Positions 1-10,251 of a stretch of DNA of 64,000 nucleotides are shown here, in pieces. A model generated the notes under the pieces. The model did no database searches. It was not told the DNA's origin and worked only from the letters and a program-made list of their open reading frames with translations. Position numbers and translations under genes: made by a program. The stretch spans positions 1 to 64,000 of the forward strand of contig JAESUZ010001721.1 of the NCBI GenBank assembly GCA_017311185.1. The letters run 5' to 3'. Positions within the stretch are counted from its first letter, which is position 1, and each line of letters begins with the position of its first letter. Origin of the DNA: Proteles cristata cristata. Taxonomy: Eukaryota; Chordata; Mammalia; Carnivora; Hyaenidae.

Positions 1-432
1 CGCCCCATGCAGTCTTTCACTCTTAATTGGATACACAATCCAGGATACAGCGGTGGGTAAAGGACCCACTTTGGGCCAATGAAATGTAAAGAGAAGTCTG
101 CTGCAGGTGAGTTGTCTTTGGCAAAGGCTTCGATGTCTTGATAATGAAGGCAGATATAGCTTTCTTCTCAACTGTCTCTTCCAGCCTTACACAAATTCTT
201 AATGCCTGAAGCCCCAGTGGTCAGATTTGGCCAAGAGACAACAAGGATGAGGATGAAAAGTCAACAGGATAATAACCTGAAAATAGAAAGTTCCTGTGGC
301 CTTGATAGCATTCGTGAGCAGCTAACCAAACAAGAGCTGCTAACCAAACTGCTTATTTTGGTTAGATTTGAAAAATAAACCTTTGCTTATTTAAGTCAAT
401 ATTTTAAGTCAAGTTTATTTAAGTCAAAAGGT
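1..432. other. Unique sequence, no feature recognised
   Basis: Ordinary AT-rich sequence with no open frame of interest and no repeat that I recognise. It runs into the first SINE. Confidence 0.5.
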
Positions 433-439
433 TAGCTTC

Positions 440-618
440 CTTTTTTTTTAAAGTTAATTTATTTATTTTGAGAGAGTGCACGAGGGAGGGGCAGAGAGAG
501 GGAGAGAGAGAATCCCCAGCAGGCTCCACACTGTCAGCACGGAGCCTGACAAGGGACTCGAGTTCACAAACTGTGAGATCCTGACCTGAGCTGAAATCAA
601 GAGCTGCCCAGGCACCCC
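440..618 (-). mobile_element. Felid tRNA-Lys SINE (SINEC_Fc-like), older copy
   Basis: Reads as the reverse complement of the SINE. A poly-T tail lies at the left, then a GA-rich stretch, then the tRNA-like head ending ggcacccc at the right. It is flanked by the target-site duplication tagcttc (433-439 and 619-625). Divergence from the felid consensus is moderate. Confidence 0.9.
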
Positions 619-996
619 TAGCTTCTTATTATTTGAGGCTGAGAATGTCCTGGACTAATACAGATAGTTTCTGTTGATTCTACTATATTTTTATTTTATT
701 TAATTTTTATGTTAACATGCAGTAAAATTAACTTTTTAGGGTACAGTTCTATGGATTTTAATAGCCATGTAGATTGTGTAAATCCACTACCATGACCAGG
801 GTACAGAACAGCTCCATAACTCCCCAGATCTCCCTCCTACTGTCCCTTTGCTGTGACACCTTCCTCTCCTAAAGTCTTAAACCCACTCACTGATTTGTTC
901 TCTGTCACTATAAACTTGTCTTTTTGAGAATATCATAAAAATATAATTGTACATTACATAACCTTTTGAGACTGGCTTAATTCAGTCACCGTAATG

Positions 997-1452
997 TTTT
1001 TTTTAAAGTTTATTTATTTATTTTTTAATGTTTTGTTTACAGGAGAGAGAGAGAGACAGCGTGAGCAGGGGAGGGTCAGAGAGAGAGGGAGACACAGAAT
1101 TTTTTTGAAACAGGCTCCAGGCTCTCAGCTGGCTGTCAGCACAGAGCCCGACGCGGGGCTCGAACCCACGAACTGTGAGATCATGACCTAAGCGAAAGTC
1201 GGACGCTTAACCGACTAAGCCACCCAGGCGCCCCTAAAGTTTATTTATTTTGAAAGAGAGAAGGCAAGTGAGCGAGAGTTCTCTCATGAGTGGGGGAGGG
1301 GCAAAGAGGGGGAAGAGAGAGAGAATCCCAAGTAGGCTCTGACCTGTCAGCACAGAGCCCCACACGGTGCTGGTTCTCATGAACTGTGAGATTGTGACCT
1401 GAGCTGAAATTAAGACTAGGGTGCTTAACCACCTGAGCCACCCAGGCGCCCC
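997..1452 (-). mobile_element. Older SINE split by a younger SINE
   Basis: The A-tail end lies at 997-1019 and the body at 1235-1452. Its own target-site duplication is tcaccgtaatg (986-996) against tcaccataatg (1455-1465), one mismatch. A younger SINE sits inside its tail. The body is more diverged than the inner copy. Confidence 0.85.
1020..1234 (-). mobile_element. Young SINE nested in an older SINE tail
   Basis: Close match to the felid SINE type, with the conserved head gacgcggggctcgaacccac and an intact GA tract. The target-site duplication taaagtttatttattt (1004-1019 and 1235-1250) is perfect and derives from the tail of the host SINE. Confidence 0.9.
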
Positions 1453-1624
1453 TCTCACCATAATGGTTTTGAGATTCATTCAATACATTGCAAATATTGA
1501 GGTTGTTCTTTTTTACTGTTGAATCCATTGCATGGATATACCACAGTTTGTTTAATCATTTACCTATTAAAGGACATTGGATTGTTTCCAGTTTTGGAAG
1601 AATATGGGTAGAGCTGTTGACAAC

Positions 1625-1627
<3 letters not shown>

Positions 1628-1657
<30 letters not shown>

Positions 1658-1854
1658 TGTTTTATTTATTTCTAGGAGAGAGAGAGAGACAGCGTGAGCA
1701 GGGAGGTCAGAGGGAGACACAGAATCTAGGCAGGCTCAAAGCTCCTGAGCTGGCAGTCAGCACAGAGCCCAGCGAGGCACCGAACCCACGAACCCTTGAG
1801 ATCATGACCTAAGCGAAAGTCGGACGCTTAACTGACTAAGCCACCCAGGCGCCC
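1628..1854 (-). mobile_element. Young SINE in the ancient L1
   Basis: Starts with a T run of about 28 nt (the A-tail in sense) and ends caggcgcccc. The flanking duplication is ctgttgac (1614-1621 and 1855-1862). Near-consensus sequence indicates a young copy. Confidence 0.9.
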
Positions 1855-2567
1855 CTGTTGACGTTTATGTAAACATATGTTTTTATTACTCTAGGGTAAA
1901 TACTCAGGAGTGGGAGTGCTGGGCCATATTTCATATTTCACTTTGTAAGATACATGGTGAGTATATATGTCATTTTGTTAGAAACCATCAACTGCTTTCT
2001 AGCGTAGCTATTTCATTCTGCATCCCCACAACAATGTATGAATGTTACTTTTGTTCCACATTCACAGCAGCACTTGATATTGTTGAAATGCTTAAATTTT
2101 AATCACAGTATATCCTTTCATTTATTTAGACCATTTAAAAATTTTTGTCAGTGTTTTTTAGTTTTCAGCATTCAGATGTTTTATTAGGTTCATACCTAAT
2201 AATTTCATATTTCTTGAGATATTATAAATATTATTTAAAAATTTTTGGTTTCCAATGATTCTAGTTTCCAATTGCTGGTATATAGAAATATGATTGCTGT
2301 ATGTTTTCCTTGTATCTTGTGACGTTACTTAAATCACTAATTCTAGGAGTTTTAAAAAATCGATTTCTTAGAATTTTACTTAGACAGTCATGTTACCCAT
2401 GAGTGGGAAGCTTTATTTTTTTCTTTCTAATCTGTATGCCTTTAATTTCTATTTCTTGTGTTATTGTGCCAGTTAGGACTTCAGTGAGATGTAGAATAGA
2501 AGTGGTGAGAGTGGACACCCTTGTCTTGCTTTCAGTGTTAGGGGGAATCCTTTAGTTTTTACCTTTA

Positions 2568-2792
2568 TTTTTTTTATTTATTTATTTTTTTTTTTTACAA
2601 ATAGTTTATTGTCAAATTAGTTTCCACATAACACCCAGTGCTCATCCCCACAGGTGCCCTCCTCCATGCCCATCCCTCCTCCCCCCCACATCCATCAGTC
2701 CTCAGTTTTTGTCAGCATTCAAGAGTCTCTCATGGTTTGCCTCTCCCCCTTTCCCCACCATTTCCGCCCTTCTTCTCTCCATTGGTCCTCTG
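2568..2792 (-). other. 3' UTR and A-tail of the full-length L1
   Basis: Lies after the ORF2 stop. On the minus strand it contains a G-rich purine tract (complement of the C-rich run at about 2,655-2,695), then the terminal segment and an A/T-rich tail at 2,568-2,597. G-rich 3' UTR tracts are a known feature of mammalian L1. Confidence 0.8.
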
Positions 2793-5700
2793 CTAAGCTC
2801 CTCCTAATCCTCCTATACGTGCACACATATGATATTTGTCTTTCTCTGCCTGACTTATTTGGCTCAGCATAACACCCTCAAGGTCCATCCATGTTGCTAC
2901 ACATGGCCAGATTTCATTGTTTCTCATTGCCATGTAGTATTCCATGGTATAGATAAACCACATCTTCTTGATCCATTCATCTGTTGATGGGCACTTAAGC
3001 TCTTTCCAGGTTTTAGCTATTGTGGAGAGTGCTGCTATGAACATTGGGGTACATGTGCTCCTATGCATCAACATTTCTGTATCCCTTGGGTAAATTTCTA
3101 GCAGTGCTATTGCTGGGTCATAGGGGAGTTCTATTGTTAGTTTCCTTAGGAACCTCCACACTGTTTTCAGAGGGGCTGTACCAGTTTACATTCCCACCAA
3201 CAGTGTAGGAGGGTGCCCGTTTCTCCACATCCTCGCCAGCATCTAGAGTTCTCTGATTGGCTCATTTTAGCCACTCTGACTGGTGTGAGGTGGTATCTCA
3301 GTGTGGTTTTGATTTGTATTTCCCTGACGAGGAGGGATGCTGAGCATCGTTTCATGTCTGTTGGCCATCTGGATGTCCTCTTTGGAGAAGTGTCTGTTCA
3401 TATCTTCTGCCCATTTCTTCTCTGGGTTGTTTGTTTTCCGGGCGTGTAGTTTGGTGAGTTCCTTGTAGATTCTGGATATCAACCCTTTATCTAATATGTC
3501 ATTTGCAACTATCTTTTCCCATTCGGTTGGTTGCCTATTAATTTTCTGGTTTGTTTCCTTGGCTGTGCAGAAGCTTTTAATCTTGAGGAGGTCCCAACAG
3601 TTTATTTTTGCTCTTAATTCCCTTGCTTTTGGGGATGTGTCAAGTAAGAAGTTGCTGCGGTGGAGGTCAAGGAGGTTGTTTCCTGCTTTAACCTCTAGGG
3701 TGTTGATAGTTTCCTGTCTCATGTTCAGGTCCTTTATCCATTTGAGTTTATTTTTGTGCATGGTGTGAGAAAATGATCTAGTTTCATTCTTCTGCATGTT
3801 GCTGTCCAGTTCTCCCAACACCATCTGTTAAAAAGGCTGTCGTTTTTCCATCGGATATTCTTTCCTGCTTTGTCAAAGATTAGCTGGCTGTATACTTTTG
3901 GGTCCACTTCTGAGTTCTCAATTCTGTTCCATTGGTCTATGTGTCTGTTTTTGTGCCAATACCATACTGTCTTGATGATGACAGCTTTGTAGTAGAGCTA
4001 AAGTCTGGGATGGTGATCCCTCCCGTTTTGGTTTTATTTTTCAGGATTACTTTGGCTATTCGGGGTCTTTTGTGGTTCCATACAAATTTTTGGATAGTTT
4101 GTTCTAGTTTTGAGAAGTATGCTGGTGCAATTTTGATTGGAATTGCATTGAATGTGTAGAGTGCCTTAGGTAGTAATGGCATCTTAACTATATTTATTCT
4201 TCCTATCCATGAGCATGGAATGTTTTTCCACTTCTTTGTGTCTTCTTCAATTTCCTTCACAAGTTTTCTATAGTTTTCATCATACAGATCTCTTGTATCC
4301 TTGGTTAGGTTTATTCCGAGGTATTTTATGGTTTTTTGTGCAATTGTGAATGGGATCAGTTTCTTGATTTCTCTTTCTGTTGCTTCATTGTTGGTGTATA
4401 AAAATGCAACCAGTTTCTGTACGTTGCTTTTGTACCCTGCAACTTGGCTGAATTCTTGGATCAGTTCTAGTAGGCTTCTGGTGGAGTCTGTCAGGTTTTC
4501 TATGTAGATTATCATGTCATCTGCGAAGAGGGAAAGTTTGACTTCCTCTTTGCCAATTCTGATGCCTTTGATTTCCTTTTGGTGTCTGATGGCTGATGCC
4601 AGGACTTCCAGCACTATGTTAAACAACAGTGGTGCGAGTGGACATCCCTGTCGTGTTCCTGATCTCAGGGGGAAAGCTCTCAGTTTTTCCCCGTTGAGGA
4701 TGATGTTAGCTAGAGCTTCTCATAGATGGCTTTTATGATGTTTAAATAAGTTCCTTCTATCCCAACTTTCTCGAGAGTCTTTATTAAGAAGGGATGCTGT
4801 ATTTTGTCAAATGCTTTTTCTGCATCTATTGACAGTATCATATGGTTTTTATCTTTTCTTTTATTAATATGATGTATCACATTGATTGATTTGCGAATGT
4901 TGAACCAGCCCTGTAACCCAGGAATGAATCCCACTTGATCTTGGTGGATGATTCTTTTTATATGCTGCTGGATTCGATTTGCAAGGATCTTGATGAGAAT
5001 TTTTGCATCCATATTCATCAAGGATATTGGCCTGTAGTTCTCTTTTTTTGCTGGATCTCTGTCTGGCTTGGGAATCAGAGTGATTCTGGCTTCATAAAAT
5101 GAGTCGGGGAGTTTTCCTTCGATTTCTATTTTTTGGAATAGCTTGAGAAGAATTGGGATTAATTCTGTTTTAAATGTCTGGTACAATTCCCCAAGGAAGC
5201 CATCAGGTCCAGGGCTGTTATTTGTTGGGAGATTTTTGATCACTGATTCGATTTCTTCACTTGTTATGGGTCTGTTCAGATTTTCTATTTCTTCCCGTAT
5301 GAATTTTGGTAGCAAGTGTGTGTTTAGGAATTTGTCCATTTCTTCTAAGTTGTCCAATTTGTTGGCATATAATTTTTCATAGTATTCCCTGATAATTGCT
5401 TGTATTTCTGAGGGGTTGGTTGTAATAAGTCCATTTCATTCATAATTTTGTCTATTTGGGTGCTCTCTCTTTTCTTTTGGATAAGTCTGGCTAGAGGTTT
5501 TGTCAATTTTGTTTACTTTTTCAAAAAACCAACTCTTGGTTTCATTGATCTGTTCAATTGTTTCTTTGGTCTCGATGTTGTTTATTTCTGCTCTAATTTT
5601 TACTATTTCTCTTCTTCTACTGGGTTTAGGGCGTTCTTGTTGCTCTGCGTCTAGTTCTTTTAGGTGAGCTGTTAGATTCTGGACTTGCGCTTTTTCTAAT

Positions 5701-6639
5701 CTCTTGAAATAGGCCTGGAGAGCAATGTACTTTCCTCTTAGGACTGCCTTTGCCGCATCCCATAGATTTTGAATTGTTGTGTTTTCATTTTCATTTGTTT
5801 CCATATATATTTTTAATTTCATCTCTAATTGCCTGATTGGCCCATTCATTCTTTAGAAGGGTGTTCTTTAACCTCCATGTTTTTGGAAGTTTCCAGACTT
5901 CTTCCTGTAATTGATTTCAAGTTTCAAAGCATTGTGATCTGACAGTGTGCATGGTATGATCTCTATTCTTTTATATTTCTTGAGGGCTGCTTTATGTCCC
6001 AGTATGTGATCTATCTTGGAGAATGTGCCATGCGCACTTGAGAAGAAAGTAAATTCCCTGGCCTCAGGATGTAAGTTCTAAATATATCCGTCAGATCCAT
6101 CTGGTCCAATGTGTCTTTCAAGTCCATTATTTCTTTAGTGATTTTCTGTCTGGTTGAGCTATCCATTGCTGTAAGTGGAGTATTAAAGTCCTCTGCTATT
6201 AGCACATTCTTATCTATAAGCTTGTTTCTGTTTGTGATTTATTGTTGTAGATATTTAGGTGCTCCCATATTCGGTGCGTAGACATTTATGATTGTTAGTT
6301 CTTCCTGATGGATGGACCCTGTAATTATTATGTAGTGCCCTTCTTCATCTCTTGTGATTGTCTTTAATTTAAAGTCCAGTTTGTCTGATATAAGTATCAC
6401 TACTCCGGCTTTCTTTTGATTTCCTGTAGCATGATATATATTTCTCCATCCCCTTACTTTTAATCTGAAGGTATCTTCCCGTCTAAAATGAGTTTCTTGT
6501 AGACAGCATATAGATGGATTTTGTTTTTAATCCATTCTGCTACCCTATGTCTTTTGATTGGAGCATTCAGCCCATTTACATTCAGTGTTATTATTGAAAT
6601 ATGTGGGTTTAGAGTCTTTGTATCCTTTTTAGGGTTCAT
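2793..6639 (-). pseudogene. L1 ORF2 (endonuclease-reverse transcriptase), broken
   Basis: ORF2 protein nicks the target DNA with its APE-like endonuclease and copies L1 RNA in place with its reverse transcriptase. The ATG is at 6,637-6,639. The first 40 codons match the L1 endonuclease N-terminus (NVNGLNAPIKRHR). A later endonuclease segment with DFNTPL lies at 6,011-6,205. The RT region is at 4,710-5,357 and 3,937-4,626 and keeps the catalytic FADD motif. The C-terminal part is at 2,793-3,824. These pieces sit in different frames separated by frameshifts and stops, including an early shift near 6,530, so no full-length protein can be made. ORF1 lies immediately upstream and overlaps by ATGA. 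Confidence 0.9.
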
Positions 6640-7576
6640 GTTTGTGGTGGTGTCTCTGGAATCTTTGTTCCTTGCAACCTTTCCTTCAGAGCATCCCCCT
6701 CAGGATTTCTTGTAGGGCTGGCTTCGTGGTGACAAATTCTTTCAATTTCTGTTTGTTTGGAAAGGTTTTTTATCTCTCCTTCTATTTTGAATGACAGGCT
6801 TGCTGGATAGAGGATTCTTGGCTGCATATTTTTACTGTTCATCACAGTGAAGATCTCCTGCCATTCCTTTCTGGCCTGCCAAGTTTCAGTAGATAGGTCT
6901 GTCACCACTCTGATAGGTTCCCTTTGTATGTTAGGGCCCTTTTCTCCCTAGGTGCTTTCAAAATTCTCTTTGTCCTTGTATTTTACCATTTTTACTATGA
7001 TATGCTGTGCAGAAGATCGATTCAAGTTACGTCTGAGGGGAGTCCTCTGAGCCTCTTGTATTTCAACATTTACTTCCTTCCCCAGGTCAGGGAAGTTCTC
7101 TGCTATAATTTGTTCCAGGACTCCTTCAGCACCTTTCCCTCTCTCTTCCTCTTCTGGGATTCCTATGATACGGATATTGTTGCTTTTGACTGTGTCGCTT
7201 AGCTCTCGAATTCTTCTTTCCTGTTCTGGATCAGTTTGTCTCTTTTTTTGTCAGCTTCTTGGTTTTCTATAATGGTGTCTTCTAAATCACTTATTCTCCT
7301 TTCTGCCTCTTCAATCCGTGCATTGGAGGCCTCTAATTTATTATGTATCTCATTTATCGCATTTTTAAATTCTTCATGCCTATTTTTATTTTCCATTCTG
7401 TCTGTAGCCATAGTTTCTTTGATGTCGCCTATGTTTTTTTCAAGCCCTGCTATTAATTTCACCATTATTATTCTAAAATCTTGTTCACTTATGCTGCTGA
7501 TATCTGTTTTGAGCAGTTCATTAGCTGTCATTTCTTCTTGGGGTTTCTTTGGAGGAGAGCTCTTTAATTTCGTCAT
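6636..7576 (-). pseudogene. L1 ORF1 (RNA-binding protein), broken
   Basis: ORF1 protein is the trimeric RNA-binding chaperone of the L1 particle. The first good ATG is at 7,574-7,576; the frame is also open upstream to 7,672, but only from a TTG codon. The N-terminal half (to about 7,200) is rich in K and E and looks like a coiled coil. The middle carries the conserved RRM-type NIRIIGIPE motif near 7,160. The C-terminal domain contains ARKEWQEIF (about 6,850-6,880). I see one frameshift near 7,205 and an in-frame TAG at 6,948-6,950. The span corresponds to about 313 codons, close to family length. The TGA stop (6,636-6,638) overlaps the ORF2 ATG. Confidence 0.88.
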
Positions 7577-8382
7577 TTTAGTTAGCTTTCCGGCTCTTGT
7601 TGGTTTTAAAGACCTGTTATGCTCTCTGTTTCTATGAGCACTGCTATATCCAAGAAACTCTTTGCCTTTCAAGGGCCTATCCTTTCAGAGATTGTTTTTT
7701 GAATGGTATCCCTCGGTCACTCTTGTTGGGACCTTAGTTATTTTCTTTTCCTATTCGTAGTGATATTTGGGACTCTTCACCTTGTGTACTCTAGCTTGTT
7801 TCTTGAGGTAGCCCTGGAAAAGAAAACAGACAGACAGACACACAGGGAGCAGGAGCACACAAACGCTAAGGCTGATTCAACTAACATGCAAAGTGAGAGG
7901 GAAAACGAAAAAGTTAATAGAAAAGACGGAGGAGGGAGGGTGAATAGGGAGCATAAAATACATAAAAGGGTCAAAAAGGGGAAAAGAAAAGGAAAAAAGA
8001 AGAAAACCGATGGACAAAGAACGGTTTAAAGCATATACCTGGATTTCCCAGCTACAGTTAAATAGCCGTGTGTATGCAGTGCTGGTTGAAGAGCATAGAG
8101 AGAAAGAGAGAAGGCAGGGTGAGACAAGGCAGATTTGGAAATAGAATGAACAGGCAGAAGGGATAAGAAACTTTTTTCAAAGAGGTAAAGGGTAGAATGT
8201 GGTTGGATAGGTGAGAGAAGGATGCTGGAATTATCCAGAGAAACTATATAGTCTAATTACTTCTGAGAGAAATAGCTGAAAAAGTCGGTAGGTGTAGAAT
8301 TTGCATTTACAGAATGGACTTGTGATTGTTTAAGCAAGCTGGCGACCAGAGTTAATCAGGTCAGTGTTTTGGGGAAAAAAGC

Positions 8383-8497
8383 GAGAAAAGAGAAAAAAGA
8401 AGAAAAAAAAGAGAAAAGAAAGGGGGAAAAAAAAGAAAGAAGAAAAAAAAAGAAAAAAGAAAAAAAAGGAAAAAGAAAAAAAAAAAGGGGAGGAGGG
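8383..8497. repeat. 115-nt uninterrupted polypurine tract
   Basis: Only A and G on the plus strand from 8,383 to 8,497, i.e. polypyrimidine in the L1 sense. It lies in the L1 5' UTR between ORF1 and the CpG-rich part. Confidence 0.9.
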
Positions 8498-8890
8498 CAC
8501 CTCTCTGGCAGGGATGGGCGTGGCGTGATCCGATGCCTCAGGCGGGGGTTCTGTCTTGGCGATTGTGGGAAGGAGAGTGATGGTGCTCCAGTCCCTTCTT
8601 GAACCCCGCGCTGCAGCTCGCTTTTTTTTTTTTGGCGTGTCAACTCCCCGTTCCGGGGACGCAGCCGAAGTTGGTTGCACTCTTCAACCCAGGCCAGTTC
8701 CAATCTCCAAATCCCAGCCCGCGCCCCGCTGAAGTTGCCTTAGACACAGCTTCCCAGACAACCCCCTCGGGCTATTCCAGGCTCCCTGCTGAGCTCTGGG
8801 GGCGGAGTCAGGATCGCTGCTTTCTTCTCTGGTCGGCTCTGGTGCGCATGCGCGGGGGCTTGCCTGCAGCGTCCGCGTAGCCTGAGCCCG

Positions 8891-9280
8891 CTGGAGTGAG
8901 GAAAACCGGGTCTCTCTATGGCTCGTCACCCGAAACACGAACTCACAGGCAAATTTCCCAGTTTTCAGCTCCTTGCCTTCCCTCTCGAGTTCCAGCCAGC
9001 CAGGAGCGCGGACGCCTGGTGTCTGCGCGTCTCCTTCAGGGGTCCCAGCCGCCCTGGAGCTACAATGGCGGCAGGCGCGCCGCCGCTGGAGTGAGGAAAA
9101 CTGGGTCTCTCTATGGCTCGTCACCCGAAACACGAACTCACAGGCAAATTTCCAGTTTTTAGCTTTTTGCCTTCCCTCTCGAGTTCCAGCCAGCCAGGAG
9201 CGCGGATGCCCGGTGTCTGCGCGTCTCTTTCAGGGATCCCAGCCGCCCTGGAGCTACAATGGCGGCAGGCGCACCCGCTC
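8891..9280. repeat. Two-unit tandem repeat (195-bp period) in L1 5' UTR
   Basis: Unit 1 (8,891-9,085) and unit 2 (9,086-about 9,280) are nearly identical. Both start ctggagtgaggaaaac and contain ctatggctcgtcacccgaaa, tcgagttccagccagcc and gagctacaatggcggcaggc. Differences are a few substitutions and one small deletion. The units are GC- and CpG-rich. This resembles the promoter monomers of rodent L1. Confidence 0.9.
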
Positions 9281-9638
9281 CGCTTTAAAACCCCACCTCC
9301 AGGAGCGGCACAAAGAAGCAGTTTGTGTGCTCAGCCTCCCCCAGGACCAGTTGTCGCGAGGGGACCTGGTGTGCAGATATTTGGCAAGTATGGTCTTTCT
9401 ATGCACCGAGCGGAGATTTTTCTGTCTCGGACTCTCTCCTTTTCCCCTCTCACTCCCCGTAGAGGGTAGAGGGGGATCGCCTCCCACCCTGGAGGCTCCG
9501 ATCCCGGCCCGATTTTACCTTCCCCGGTTCGCACTCACGTTAGAAGGCTTTCTCAGTGGATTCTGCGTCCTTTTTTCTCCCAGTCTCTCAGGTTTTGTAT
9601 GGTTTCCAATGGCTTCAGATCTTTTCTGTGTGATGTAT

Positions 9639-10202
9639 TGAAATGCCCAGAATTCGAGAGAACCCCAAAAACAGACCACCAGAGACCAGAGTCAAAGCCA
9701 AGCGGCAAGGGTTGTTTATTTGCAGGTTCGAACCCGGTCCTCCGCGCAGTCACTCGTTGCCGGTGACGCTGAGAGGCCCTGAACAAAGCCTCTGCAGCCT
9801 TTTTATAGACAGAAGTAAACAAGTCATGGGGAGGGACAGATTTCCATGGTTACAAGTTTGCCATTGGTTAACATTCAAATGTGAACATATACCGTATCTG
9901 ATTGGTTCCCGCCATCAGGTTTGGCTGGATCTAATTACAACATTTGGGATACCTTTGAATTCAGTCTATCATAGAGCGAGTTTAAAGTCTTGTTTGGCGA
10001 CTAACAGGTTAACATCTCTCTCTCCAGGCCCTTCTCTCAGCAAGGTGGGGGGTGGCTGCTGGCCTTTTGGGAGTGGGGCGGCGGGGAAGCAAGCCTTAAG
10101 CTTTGTTACAGAAGCAGAGAGAGCTGGTTAGGTGTTAGCTTCCCGCAGCGCAGGCATTTGCTCAGAAGCGGAAAAGCTGGTTAAGTTTATTTAGGCCTCA
10201 CA
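9639..10202 (-). mobile_element. Solo LTR, class I (gammaretrovirus-like) ERV
   Basis: 564 bp. On the minus strand it starts TGTGAGGCC and ends CATTTCA. A 4-bp duplication gtat flanks it exactly (9,635-9,638 and 10,203-10,206). It has a TATA box TATAAAAAGG (9,798-9,807), CCAAT-like motifs and a polyadenylation signal AATAAA (9,715-9,720), in the expected U3-R-U5 order. No internal viral sequence remains, so it arose by LTR-LTR recombination. It shares an 87-nt block with the LTR at 12,692. Confidence 0.92.
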
Positions 10203-10242
10203 GTATGGGCGCGAGTGCAAGTACGGAGCTCCTTACTTCTCC

Positions 10243-10251
10243 GCCATCTTG
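10243..10251 (-). promoter_or_regulatory. YY1-type site at the L1 5' end
   Basis: CAAGATGGC on the minus strand, nine nucleotides inside the L1 start. This is the known position of the YY1 site that sets correct L1 transcription initiation. Confidence 0.75.

Larger units (their letters stand above)
690..2567 (-). mobile_element. Ancient L1 (L1M-type), 3' UTR and ORF2 C-terminal part
   Basis: The reverse strand resembles the old mammalian L1 3' UTR followed by the C-terminal part of ORF2. Recognisable segments include the one around 1,540-1,600, which encodes the region before the 'small hand-like' C-terminus. It is heavily mutated with no open frame. Three SINEs interrupt it, and at 2,567 it is split by a full-length younger L1; it resumes at 10,261. 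Subfamily is not assigned. Confidence 0.85.

Noticed and set aside
7703..8029. 108-codon K/R/E-rich open frame
   Set aside because: Low-complexity antisense translation of the purine-rich L1 leader.
8500..9600. CpG island of a host gene
   Set aside because: The CpG-rich block is the L1 5' UTR, inside a bounded element with TSDs.
8973..9641. 222-codon plus-strand open frame
   Set aside because: It begins at TTG, is antisense to the L1 5' UTR, runs through the second tandem unit and stops at the LTR edge. GC-rich DNA has few stops. No domain recognised.
9643..10131. 162-codon plus-strand open frame starting at ATG
   Set aside because: It lies wholly on the antisense strand of the solo LTR and has no protein-like features.
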